Below are positions 1 through 5,285 of a stretch of DNA of 6,136 nucleotides, in pieces. Below the pieces are notes generated by a model that saw only the letters and a program-made list of their open reading frames with translations, did not search any database and was not told where the DNA came from. Within the stretch, counting starts at the first letter, position 1; every line of letters begins with the position of its first letter. The position numbers and the translations under genes were made by a program. The stretch is taken from positions 1 through 6,136 of the forward strand of contig CAMBJI010000131.1 of assembly GCA_945867725.1 (NCBI GenBank). The letters run 5' to 3'. The DNA is from Bordetella parapertussis. Its GTDB lineage: Bacteria > Pseudomonadota > Gammaproteobacteria > Burkholderiales > Burkholderiaceae_D.

Positions 1-191
1 TCGGTCATGTCGCTATCGGCAATCGCTGGTTTGGCTGGTTATGTCAGCAGCAGGGAGCAGAGCCCCTGTCCACCTACCGCGAACTGGCACGACAATATAA
101 AGCCCCCGTTCTGAAAGGCCCGTTCAATCTGGAAGCTAGAAGAGCGGCGGGCTTCACGGAGGAAGAGCTGATTGCGTTAAATAAGGATTGA
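1..191 (+). CDS. DUF455 ferritin-like family protein, C-terminal end (5' truncated by window)
   Basis: The reading frame is open from the window edge (first full codon at position 3) to TGA at 189-191, giving 62 residues. It starts GHVAIGNRWFGWLC, continues through LKGPFNLEARRAAGF and ends EELIALNKD. I recognise this as the typical C-terminus of the DUF455 (COG2833) family: a GHVAIGNRW motif, then an AP.LKGPFN..AR.AGF signature, then a short acidic helix. The family has a ferritin-like four-helix fold. The His in GHVAIG is plausibly the end of an ExxH metal-ligand motif whose Glu lies just outside the window; that is inference. The biochemical role of the family is not established. The gene converges with the acyl-CoA synthetase across a 61-base gap, so the two are not co-transcribed. 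Family call is fairly sure; function is unknown. Confidence 0.85.
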   Translation, partial: GHVAIGNRWFGWLCQQQGAEPLSTYRELARQYKAPVLKGPFNLEARRAAGFTEEELIALNKD

Positions 192-222
192 TTTAAACGG
201 CAATCACAGTACATCAGAAATC

Positions 223-260
223 AAAAAACCTGAGGCTCTTCTGCACGGCGTTTCAAGAGC
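223..260 (-). terminator. possible Rho-independent terminator of the acyl-CoA synthetase gene
   Basis: Read on the minus strand, GCTCTT (260-255) can pair with AAGAGC (240-235) around a 14-base loop. Six bases later comes TTTTTT (228-223). The stem is only 6 bp, the loop is large, and the stem overlaps the stop codon at 253-255, so this is a weak candidate. It is in the right place, between two convergent genes. No comparable hairpin plus T-run is seen on the plus strand for the DUF455 gene. Confidence 0.3.
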
Positions 261-1917
261 TGGCGCGCTCTGCCTCCTGCAAGCGCAATACACGACGCTG
301 CACCTTACCCGTCGTCGTCATCGGTAGCGCATCAATAAACTCGATCTCTTTCGGATACTCATAAGGCGCAAGTAATCCACGCACATGCTGCTGCAGCGCG
401 TCGATTAATGTTGCATCTGCACTCGCGCTCCGACGAGTACCTTCGACCAGAACGATAAACGCTTTGATCACATTGCCGCGGTCGGCATCCGGTTTGGGTA
501 CCACTGCAGCATTGGCGACGGCGGGATGTTTGATCAGACAGTTTTCTATCTCCGATGGACCAATGCGATAGCCTGCGGCTTTGAACATGTCGTCTGCGCG
601 ACCGCGGTACCAGAGGTATCCGTCTTCATCGATCTTTGCTAGATCGCCGGTTCTGAGCCAATCGCCGCTGTATTTGTCGAGGGTCGCGTCTTCGCGATTC
701 CAGTAGCCCAGAAAAATCACGGGGTCAGGATGACCGTGGATGTCATAGCGATTCAAGGCAACCTCACCGGTTTCGCCGGCTTTGACAGGATGACCATCAT
801 CATCCAGCACAGCGACCTGATGACCGGGGTAAGGTCGGCCCATGCTGCCTGGTCGTGCAGGCCAGCGTACTTCGCAGTTGCCGACTATGTAATTGGCTTC
901 GGTCTGGCCGAACATTTCATTGATCGTGACGCCGAGTGCTGATTGCGTCCAGTCGAACACCGTATCGCCCACCGCCTCACCGGCACTCATGACCGCGCGC
1001 AGTTTCAGGCGATAGTGATCACGCGGCTCTGGTACGGCTTTCATCATCATCTTCAGTGCAGTGGGAAAGATGAAGCTGTTGGTGACTTTGTATTTCTCCA
1101 TTAGCTGGAAAGCAGATACCGCTGAAAAACGCGCGCGACTAGCGACTATGGGTCGGCCAAAATACAAAGTGGGCAGTAGCGCATCCATTAAGCCGCCGGT
1201 CCAGGCCCAATCAGCGGGCGACCAAAACACATCGTCTTTCTCTGGAAACCAGTTCTGCGATGCGACGAAGCCAGTCAGGTTGCCGAGTAGGGCAGACTGC
1301 GGTATCAGTGCGCCTTTGGGAGAGCCCGTCGTGCCGCTGGTGTAAATCAGGATCGCCGCATCATTGGCTTGCGTGCCGACGGCATTGAATTGATCGGAGG
1401 CCGATCGCATAGCGGTTTCCCATGTCAGGCAGTCGCGACCGTAATCATCGACGGCGATCACACGTTTTAATTCAGGGCAGGTCGGTCGTATTTGCCGGAT
1501 GTTCTGCAAGCTGGCCGGGTCAGCAATGACAATCATCGCACCGCTGTCTTGAAGACGGTATTGGAGTGCATCAGGACCAAAAAGCACTGACATCGGCATG
1601 GCAATTGCACCGAGCTGATGGCACGCCAAATGCGCAACGGCGGCTTCCGGACGCTGGGGCAGAATGATCGCCACACGCGTGCCGCGCGTAACGCCTAGTC
1701 CTTGCAGCACATGGGAGAGTCGATTTGCATCTTGCTGCAGCTGGGCATACGTGACAACGCGATCACCGTGGAGATCATCGAAAAAAATGGCAATCCGATC
1801 AGGATCGCTGGCCCAGCGGCTGCAGCACAACTCGGTGATATTGAAATCTGTGGGTACTTGCCATCGGTATGTCTCGTAAAGATTTGCGTACGCGTCTTTC
1901 TGCTGCCGGGCGGACAT
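253..1917 (-). CDS. AMP-forming acyl-CoA synthetase (ANL superfamily)
   Basis: This 554-residue protein should activate a carboxylic acid with ATP to an acyl-adenylate, then transfer the acyl group to CoA in the cytoplasm. Adenylation core motifs appear in order: the phosphate loop TSGTTGSPKG at 193-202; SAGEAV near 311-316; NEMFGQTE at 333-340; the GDWLRTGDL block at 418-426; the hinge/A8 block YRGRADDMFKAAGYRIGPSE at 437-456; and the C-terminal PMTTTGK with the catalytic lysine at K538. Length and motif set are those of medium-chain-like (ACSM-type) or acetyl-CoA-synthetase-like acyl-CoA ligases; the acyl substrate cannot be read from sequence. The start at 1917 was chosen because AAAGGAG lies 5 bases upstream and the N-terminus (MSARQQKDAYANLYETYRW) begins family-like sequence there. 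An in-frame upstream Met at 2106 would overlap the divergent hydrolase and adds 63 unconvincing residues. All core motifs are intact. It is divergent from the alpha/beta hydrolase; a shared pathway is possible but not shown. Confidence 0.93.
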   Translation of the reverse strand: MSARQQKDAYANLYETYRWQVPTDFNITELCCSRWASDPDRIAIFFDDLHGDRVVTYAQLQQDANRLSHVLQGLGVTRGTRVAIILPQRPEAAVAHLACHQLGAIAMPMSVLFGPDALQYRLQDSGAMIVIADPASLQNIRQIRPTCPELKRVIAVDDYGRDCLTWETAMRSASDQFNAVGTQANDAAILIYTSGTTGSPKGALIPQSALLGNLTGFVASQNWFPEKDDVFWSPADWAWTGGLMDALLPTLYFGRPIVASRARFSAVSAFQLMEKYKVTNSFIFPTALKMMMKAVPEPRDHYRLKLRAVMSAGEAVGDTVFDWTQSALGVTINEMFGQTEANYIVGNCEVRWPARPGSMGRPYPGHQVAVLDDDGHPVKAGETGEVALNRYDIHGHPDPVIFLGYWNREDATLDKYSGDWLRTGDLAKIDEDGYLWYRGRADDMFKAAGYRIGPSEIENCLIKHPAVANAAVVPKPDADRGNVIKAFIVLVEGTRRSASADATLIDALQQHVRGLLAPYEYPKEIEFIDALPMTTTGKVQRRVLRLQEAERASS

Positions 1918-2002
1918 ACTTGCTCCTTTATAATAGTGCCGCGATCCTACCGGTAGCCTTTGTTGCTGGCAAGCTACCTCGCCATACATTTTTCCGACGC
2001 TA
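1918..2002. promoter_or_regulatory. divergent promoter region between acyl-CoA synthetase and alpha/beta hydrolase
   Basis: This 85-base gap must hold the control sites of two divergent genes. It contains a perfect 10-base palindrome CTACCGGTAG (1947-1956). Its right half GGTAGC (1952-1957) also pairs with GCTACC (1973-1978). A further CTACCG occurs at 2009-2014, inside the hydrolase start region. A plus-strand TATAAT sits at 1929-1934, but no credible -35 lies 16-18 bases upstream. A weaker pair for the hydrolase is TTGCTG (1963-1968), a 16-base spacer and TACATT (1985-1990). The recurring CTACC/GGTAG motif could be an operator; no regulator gene is in the window, so this is inference. Confidence 0.4.
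1923..1929 (-). promoter_or_regulatory. Shine-Dalgarno site fixing the acyl-CoA synthetase start
   Basis: The minus strand reads TAAAGGAGCAAGT immediately before the ATG at 1917. AAAGGAG is a strong ribosome-binding match with 5 bases between its last G and the start codon. This decides the start against the longer open frame that begins at 2106. Confidence 0.8.
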
Positions 2003-2890
2003 ATGCCCCTACCGATGAAATCATCCCGATCCGAATTTATTACGCTGCGTGGTTTGCGCACGCATGTCAGGCACTGGGGTGCGGATAATGCGCCCAAATT
2101 ATTCATGTTGCACGGTTGGATGGATGTATCTGCCTCTTTTCAGTTTGTAGTGGACTGTTTTGTGCGCGATTGGCACGTTATCGCACCAGACTGGCGTGGC
2201 TTCGGATTGACCCAGCGCGCTGCATCAGACTGCTATTGGTTCGCCGATTATGTGGGCGATTTGGATGCCTTGCTCGATCATTACGCGCCCGACGAGCCGG
2301 TGCACTTGGTGGGTCACAGCATGGGCGGCAATGTGGCGGGAATTTACGCAGGTGTGCGACCCGAGCGCGTCTCGCATTTCGTGAACCTTGAGGGCTTTGG
2401 TCTGCCACTGACGCGTCCCGATCAAGCGCCCGCACGTTATGCTAAATGGCTCGATGAATTGCGCGAGCCACCCGAGATGCGTACCTATCCGAACAAAGAT
2501 GCCGTGGCGGCACGACTTATAAAAACCAATCCGCGTATCTCGGCGTCACGCGCCGATTTTCTGGCGGGTCACTGGGCTGCGCCGAATGCCGAGGGTGTAT
2601 GGGAGATTCTGGGCGACCCGGCGCACAAGATCACCAGCGCCACCTTGTACCGTACGGAAGAAGTGATGGCCTGCTGGTCGGCGATCACGGCGCCCGTATT
2701 GTGGGTAGAGGCGGCAGATACTGACGTGTGGCGCTGGATGGGTCCAAAAGAAGTGGCGCGACTCGAGATAGACCGCCGCCGGCAGCACATCCCACAGCTG
2801 CAATGTGAAGTCATTCAAGATGCAGGACACATGCTGCACCATGATCAGCCAGAGGCGCTGGCTCTGTTGATCGAAGGGTTTCTGCCTTGA
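2003..2890 (+). CDS. alpha/beta hydrolase-fold protein
   Basis: This 295-residue single-domain protein has a complete alpha/beta hydrolase signature. The oxyanion-hole segment is MLHGWMD (35-41), with HGW at 37-39. The strand/turn APDWRGFG covers 61-68. The nucleophile elbow is VGHSMGGN (103-110), with Ser106 as the likely nucleophile. An acid-bearing segment LWVEAADTD (233-241) puts Asp239 or Asp241 as the acid, and the catalytic histidine is in DAGHMLHHDQPE at His276. No signal peptide or membrane segment is seen, so it is probably cytoplasmic. The reaction (esterase, lipase, thioesterase or other) cannot be told from these motifs. The start is uncertain: ATG at 2003 and ATG at 2015 are both in frame and neither has a clear Shine-Dalgarno; conserved family sequence begins near SEFITLRGLR (10-19). 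It ends 79 bases before rnm in the same direction, so read-through into rnm is possible. It stands divergent to the acyl-CoA synthetase, and a shared acyl-ester or thioester substrate is speculation. Confidence 0.9.
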   Translation: MPLPMKSSRSEFITLRGLRTHVRHWGADNAPKLFMLHGWMDVSASFQFVVDCFVRDWHVIAPDWRGFGLTQRAASDCYWFADYVGDLDALLDHYAPDEPVHLVGHSMGGNVAGIYAGVRPERVSHFVNLEGFGLPLTRPDQAPARYAKWLDELREPPEMRTYPNKDAVAARLIKTNPRISASRADFLAGHWAAPNAEGVWEILGDPAHKITSATLYRTEEVMACWSAITAPVLWVEAADTDVWRWMGPKEVARLEIDRRRQHIPQLQCEVIQDAGHMLHHDQPEALALLIEGFLP

Positions 2891-2921
2891 GCCCATGCCG
2901 GCGGCAACTCCCGCAGGCGCG

Positions 2922-2927
2922 TACAAT
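2922..2927 (+). promoter_or_regulatory. possible -10 element upstream of rnm
   Basis: TACAAT matches the -10 consensus at 5 of 6 positions and lies 42 bases before the rnm start, in the 79-base gap after the hydrolase. No good -35 hexamer is present at 16-18 bases upstream (the sequence there is CGGCGG-like), so the promoter is weak or needs an activator. rnm may instead be read through from the hydrolase gene. Confidence 0.3.
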
Positions 2928-2969
2928 GCAGTAGGTTTTCCATTCCAGTTTCTCCTTCTGAAGTGCCCC

Positions 2970-3806
2970 ATGCTCAATATTGATCTTCACTGTCATTCGG
3001 TTGTCTCGGATGGCACGCTGTCGCCCGGCGATTTGGCTAGACGCGCTGCGGCCAATGGGGTTGACGTTTGGGCACTGACAGACCATGACGAAGTGGGCGG
3101 CATTGCCGAAGCGCGTGCTGTAGCGCAGGATTTGGGCATGCGATTCATCGCTGGCGTGGAGATTTCCATTACGTTTGCTGGCAAGACGGTGCATATCGTC
3201 GGTTTGGATATCGATGAGCAGCATCCTGACTTGTATGGTGGTTTGGCGAGCGTTCGCGAGGGACGCGTCCAGCGTGGTCACCTGATAGCTATGCAACTTG
3301 AGCTCACGGGACTCAGCAATGTGTTTGAAGGTGCGCTGAAGTACGCAGGAAATCCGTCATTGATCGGCCGCACCCACTTCGCGCGATATCTGGTCGAGTT
3401 AGGAGTGCAGCCAACGGTGTCCGAGGTGTTCCGTCACTATCTGGTCGAGGGCAAGCCTGGCTTCGTACCGCATCGCTGGACCACGCTGCAAGAGGCTGTG
3501 AGCTGGATACGCGCCGCCGGCGGACGCGCCGTGATTGCGCATCCGGGCCGCTACGCTTTTGACCAAATGCAATTCGATGCGCTGCTGTCGGAATTTATCG
3601 CGCTGGGTGGCGAGGGCATCGAAGTGGTCACGGGCAGTCATACGCCCGATCAGTTCGGCGAGTACGCTGCGCTGGCGCGGCGCACGGGCTTACTGGCGTC
3701 GCGCGGCTCCGATTTTCACGGTCCCGCGGAATCGCGAGTTGATCTGGGCAGCTTGCCCCATCTTCCTGCAGATTTGAAGCCTGTCTGGCATGATTGGCAA
3801 CTCTGA
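2970..3806 (+). CDS. rnm: PHP-domain 3',5'-nucleoside bisphosphate phosphatase / RNase AM
   Basis: This 278-residue protein belongs to the YciV/RNase AM branch of the PHP metallophosphoesterases. In E. coli this enzyme hydrolyses 3',5'-bisphosphonucleotides such as pAp and trims the 5' ends of rRNAs; that is family knowledge, not shown here. Metal-site motifs are all visible: DLHCHS (5-10) with His7 and His9, SDG with Asp14, LTDHD (36-40) with His39, GVE with Glu64, His75, RTHFAR (134-139) with His136, AHPGRY (190-195) with His191, and SDFHG (247-251) with Asp248 and His250. A C-terminal TGSH (221-224) lies between the last two. Length agrees with the family. The start at 2970 was chosen because DLHCH must sit at the extreme N-terminus; the same frame opens at 2895 but adds 25 low-quality residues. 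Only a weak GAAG (2960-2963) precedes the ATG. In many proteobacteria the gene adjoins yciO; here htpX and a repeat island intervene. Confidence 0.93.
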   Translation: MLNIDLHCHSVVSDGTLSPGDLARRAAANGVDVWALTDHDEVGGIAEARAVAQDLGMRFIAGVEISITFAGKTVHIVGLDIDEQHPDLYGGLASVREGRVQRGHLIAMQLELTGLSNVFEGALKYAGNPSLIGRTHFARYLVELGVQPTVSEVFRHYLVEGKPGFVPHRWTTLQEAVSWIRAAGGRAVIAHPGRYAFDQMQFDALLSEFIALGGEGIEVVTGSHTPDQFGEYAALARRTGLLASRGSDFHGPAESRVDLGSLPHLPADLKPVWHDWQL

Positions 3807-3817
3807 GTTTTTTCAAT

Positions 3818-3846
3818 CTTGAAATTTCGTTCTGCGCCCCAACTTT
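3818..3846 (+). promoter_or_regulatory. predicted RpoH (sigma-32) heat-shock promoter of htpX
   Basis: CTTGAAA (3818-3824) is a perfect -35 match to the sigma-32 consensus. After a 12-base spacer, CCCCAACT (3837-3844) matches the CCCCATnT -10 consensus except for one base. This agrees with the established heat-shock control of htpX in E. coli. Transcription would begin around 3852-3855, leaving a leader of about 50 bases. The -35 is the right arm of a 14-base palindrome, TTTCAA-TC-TTGAAA (3811-3824), which may be coincidence. Confidence 0.75.
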
Positions 3847-3888
3847 CAAACCGGATGTTGTTGGGTGCTTTGGTTAATAACGTTTCTC

Positions 3889-3894
3889 GGGAGA
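3889..3894 (+). promoter_or_regulatory. Shine-Dalgarno site of htpX
   Basis: GGGAGA lies 7 bases before the ATG at 3902. It supports this start, from which the protein begins directly with the expected first transmembrane helix. Confidence 0.7.
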
Positions 3895-3901
3895 ATCCTG
3901 G

Positions 3902-4771
3902 ATGAAAAGAATTCTGCTGTTCGTATTGAGCAATGTTGCTGTGATCGCCGTATTGACGATCGTGCTCTCGTTGACTGGCGTCGATCGCTTCCTGACAGCG
4001 CAAGGACTGAATGTGGGCATGCTGCTGGTATTCTCGCTGATTGTTGGCTTTACGGGCGCCTTCATTTCTCTGCTGATGAGCAGGCCGATGGCGAAATGGT
4101 CAACGGGTGCTCAGGTGATTGAACAGCCATCGAATTCGACGGAACAATGGCTGCTCGATACCGTGCGCAAGCTCGCCGAACGTGCAGGTATCGGCATGCC
4201 TGAAGTCGCTTGGTACGAGGGAGAACCGAACGCGTTTGCGACTGGGGCTTTTCGCAATGATGCGCTGGTGGCGGTGTCCTCAGGTCTTTTGCAGAATATG
4301 ACGCGCGAAGAAGTCGAGGCAGTATTGGGTCATGAAGTGGCGCACATTGCCAATGGCGATATGGTGACGATGACGCTACTGCAAGGCGTGGTGAATACGT
4401 TCGTGGTATTCCTCTCGCGCGTGGTCGGCTACTTCGTTGATCGCGCGATTTCACGGAACAATAGCGATGGGCCGGGTATCGGTTACACGATTACCGTCAT
4501 TGTCTGTCAGATCGTGTTCGGCATACTCGCGCAGATGATCATTGCTTGGTTCTCGCGCCACAGGGAATTCCGCGCGGATGCTGGTGCGGCGCAATTGATG
4601 GGCAATCGACAGCCGATGATCAATGCGCTGACGCGGCTGGGTAGTATGCAGGAGAGCCATTTGCCGCAATCAGTTGCAGCGATGGGTATCAACAAGTCCG
4701 GTGGGCTGATGGAATTGTTTTCCAGCCATCCGCCACTTGAGGAACGGATTAACGCTTTGCGGCAGGGTTGA
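3902..4771 (+). CDS. htpX: membrane zinc metalloprotease HtpX
   Basis: HtpX is an inner-membrane M48 metallopeptidase that degrades misfolded or damaged membrane proteins alongside FtsH. This copy has 289 residues, close to the E. coli length. Two N-terminal hydrophobic helices (about 4-24 and 36-59) precede the cytoplasmic protease domain. The zinc motif HEVAH is at 144-148 (His144, Glu145, His148), and the third ligand is Glu222 in REFRAD (221-226). Two further hydrophobic segments lie at about 155-178 and 193-217. The C-terminus [14 protein letters not shown] (283-286 region onward) is the standard HtpX ending. All catalytic residues are intact. It follows rnm by 95 bases but has its own sigma-32-like promoter and a good ribosome site, so it is probably transcribed by itself on heat or membrane stress. 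It lies between rnm and yciO, which are normally closer together; the placement may be a lineage-specific insertion. Confidence 0.97.
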   Translation: MKRILLFVLSNVAVIAVLTIVLSLTGVDRFLTAQGLNVGMLLVFSLIVGFTGAFISLLMSRPMAKWSTGAQVIEQPSNSTEQWLLDTVRKLAERAGIGMPEVAWYEGEPNAFATGAFRNDALVAVSSGLLQNMTREEVEAVLGHEVAHIANGDMVTMTLLQGVVNTFVVFLSRVVGYFVDRAISRNNSDGPGIGYTITVIVCQIVFGILAQMIIAWFSRHREFRADAGAAQLMGNRQPMINALTRLGSMQESHLPQSVAAMGINKSGGLMELFSSHPPLEERINALRQG

Positions 4772-4868
4772 TTGTTGGTGAACCTTTTTCTGTATTGAAG
4801 TATTTGCACGCAGTTTCAATGGCATTAAATTGAGCTAAAAATTTTTGTTGAGGCGTAGAAAATTCGAA

Positions 4869-4901
4869 CGTCGCTGGATCCCGGCTTTCGCCGGGATGAC
4901 G
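4869..4901 (+). repeat. REP-like palindromic repeat, copy 1
   Basis: ATCCCGGC (4878-4885) pairs perfectly with GCCGGGAT (4890-4897) across the loop TTTC, and CGTC/GACG mark the outer ends. This GGATCCCGGCTTTCGCCGGG type of hairpin is a familiar dispersed intergenic repeat in beta- and gammaproteobacteria. Positions 4874-4896 are an exact 23-base match, in opposite orientation, to 5121-5143. The hairpin is GC-rich but followed by GACGATTTT rather than a clean T-run, so any terminator role is doubtful. Confidence 0.8.
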
Positions 4902-4926
4902 ATTTTGAGGCCAACTGTTCCTCGAA

Positions 4927-4959
4927 CGTCATACTGGCGCAGGCCGGGATGCAGTGGCG
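4927..4959 (-). repeat. REP-like palindromic repeat, copy 2 (degenerate)
   Basis: The plus strand reads CGTCATACTGGC, then GCAG, then GCCGGGATGCAGTGG. This is the same repeat type as copies 1 and 3, in the orientation of copy 3, with a shorter stem (CTGGC against GCCGG, including one G-T pair). Its first six bases CGTCAT are the complement of the ATGACG ending copy 1, so copies 1 and 2 face each other 25 bases apart, as in a paired REP unit. Confidence 0.6.
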
Positions 4960-5055
4960 CTAAAATTTTCAATGCCTCGGCAACATCTTCAGGTCAACGC
5001 AATGTCAGCGCGCCTCCGTTTGGATGAAATTTGAATAACGGCTAACCTTTAAATC

Positions 5056-5077
5056 GTCATCACCTGCATGTGATGAC
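5056..5077. repeat. 8-bp perfect inverted repeat
   Basis: GTCATCAC (5056-5063) is an exact inverted match of GTGATGAC (5070-5077) across the loop CTGCAT. It is unrelated to the GC-rich REP-like units around it. It could be a small hairpin or a protein-binding dyad; there is no T-run, so it is not a terminator. Confidence 0.5.
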
Positions 5078-5113
5078 CGCTGCGTGGGCGGATCGCGTGC
5101 GACCCGAATTCCC

Positions 5114-5145
5114 CACTCGCTCCCGGCGAAAGCCGGGATCCAGTG
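5114..5145 (-). repeat. REP-like palindromic repeat, copy 3
   Basis: TCCCGGC (5121-5127) pairs with GCCGGGA (5132-5138) across the loop GAAA, and the outer ends CACT (5114-5117) and AGTG (5142-5145) also pair, with a short mismatch between. Positions 5121-5143 are identical over 23 bases to copy 1 read on the other strand. The two therefore form a widely spaced inverted pair around about 220 bases. Confidence 0.8.
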
Positions 5146-5147
5146 TC

Positions 5148-5206
5148 TTTCGTGGCACACGGTTAGCGCAATTACTCGCTGCCGACATCAGCCCCACGCC
5201 ACGAAA
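5148..5206. repeat. 9-bp spaced inverted repeat beside REP copy 3
   Basis: TTTCGTGGC (5148-5156) is the exact inverted match of GCCACGAAA (5198-5206). With a two-base bulge the pairing extends by GTG (5143-5145) with CAC (5207-5209). The 41-base interior has no clear structure beyond a short AGCG/CGCT pairing. It directly abuts REP copy 3 and may be part of a larger degraded element. Confidence 0.4.
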
Positions 5207-5246
5207 CACGAAGTTGCGTATGCATTGCCATTTGTTTCACCCTTTC

Positions 5247-5273
5247 ACGGCGCCAGCTTCAGGCTGTCGCCGT
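5247..5273 (+). promoter_or_regulatory. bulged hairpin immediately upstream of yciO
   Basis: ACGGCG (5247-5252) pairs with CGCCGT (5268-5273). After one C-T mismatch, CAGC (5254-5257) pairs with GCTG (5263-5266), closing on the 5-base loop TTCAG. The stem ends 12 bases before the yciO ATG and is followed by TATTGATTTTCT, a poor T-tract. It could be a weak terminator or a leader structure affecting yciO translation; neither is shown. Confidence 0.45.
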
Positions 5274-5285
5274 TATTGATTTTCT

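Larger units (their letters stand above)
4772..5285. other. 514-base non-coding repeat island between htpX and yciO
   Basis: No believable gene lies here. Short open frames of 60-100 codons cross the stretch, but they run through hairpin repeats (the WIPAFAGMT-type peptide produced by translating such repeats) or extend out of frame into yciO. Contents in order: an ATTGAA (4794-4799)/TTCAAT (4815-4820) inverted repeat, the palindrome AAAAATTTTT (4837-4846), two REP-like hairpins (4869-4901 and 4927-4959), an 8-bp hairpin (5056-5077), a third REP-like hairpin (5114-5145), a 9-bp spaced inverted repeat (5148-5206) and a bulged hairpin just before yciO (5247-5273). Stretches 4970-5055 and 5207-5246 show nothing I can name. 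No clear T-tailed terminator for htpX is seen. Confidence 0.75.

Noticed and set aside
730..1956. Plus-strand open frames inside the acyl-CoA synthetase gene
   Set aside because: They are shadows of the minus-strand gene, with no family signature or ribosome site.
1918..2106. 63-residue N-terminal extension of the acyl-CoA synthetase from an upstream Met at 2106
   Set aside because: It overlaps the divergent hydrolase and is not family-like. A strong AAAGGAG precedes the Met at 1917.
2895..2969. N-terminal extension of the PHP phosphatase from an ATG at 2895
   Set aside because: The family begins with DLHCH within the first ten residues, and the extra 25 residues cover what looks like the promoter/leader region.
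2546..3296. Minus-strand open frames across the hydrolase and rnm
   Set aside because: They lie opposite two well-supported genes and have no recognisable domains.
3779..3813. Terminator after rnm based on TTTTTT at 3808-3813
   Set aside because: Only 3-bp pairings can be made upstream of the T-run, so no stable stem supports it.
4878..4906. Rho-independent terminator for htpX formed by REP copy 1
   Set aside because: The stem is good but the following GACGATTTTG is not a proper T-run, and it lies about 100 bases after the stop. Some attenuation cannot be excluded.
4845..5027. 60-codon open frame with RRWIPAFAGMT
   Set aside because: This peptide is the usual product of translating a REP-like hairpin. 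There is no ribosome site and no coding character.
4869..5145. CRISPR array
   Set aside because: There are only three hairpins, in mixed orientation and at unequal spacing, one diverged, with no cas genes.
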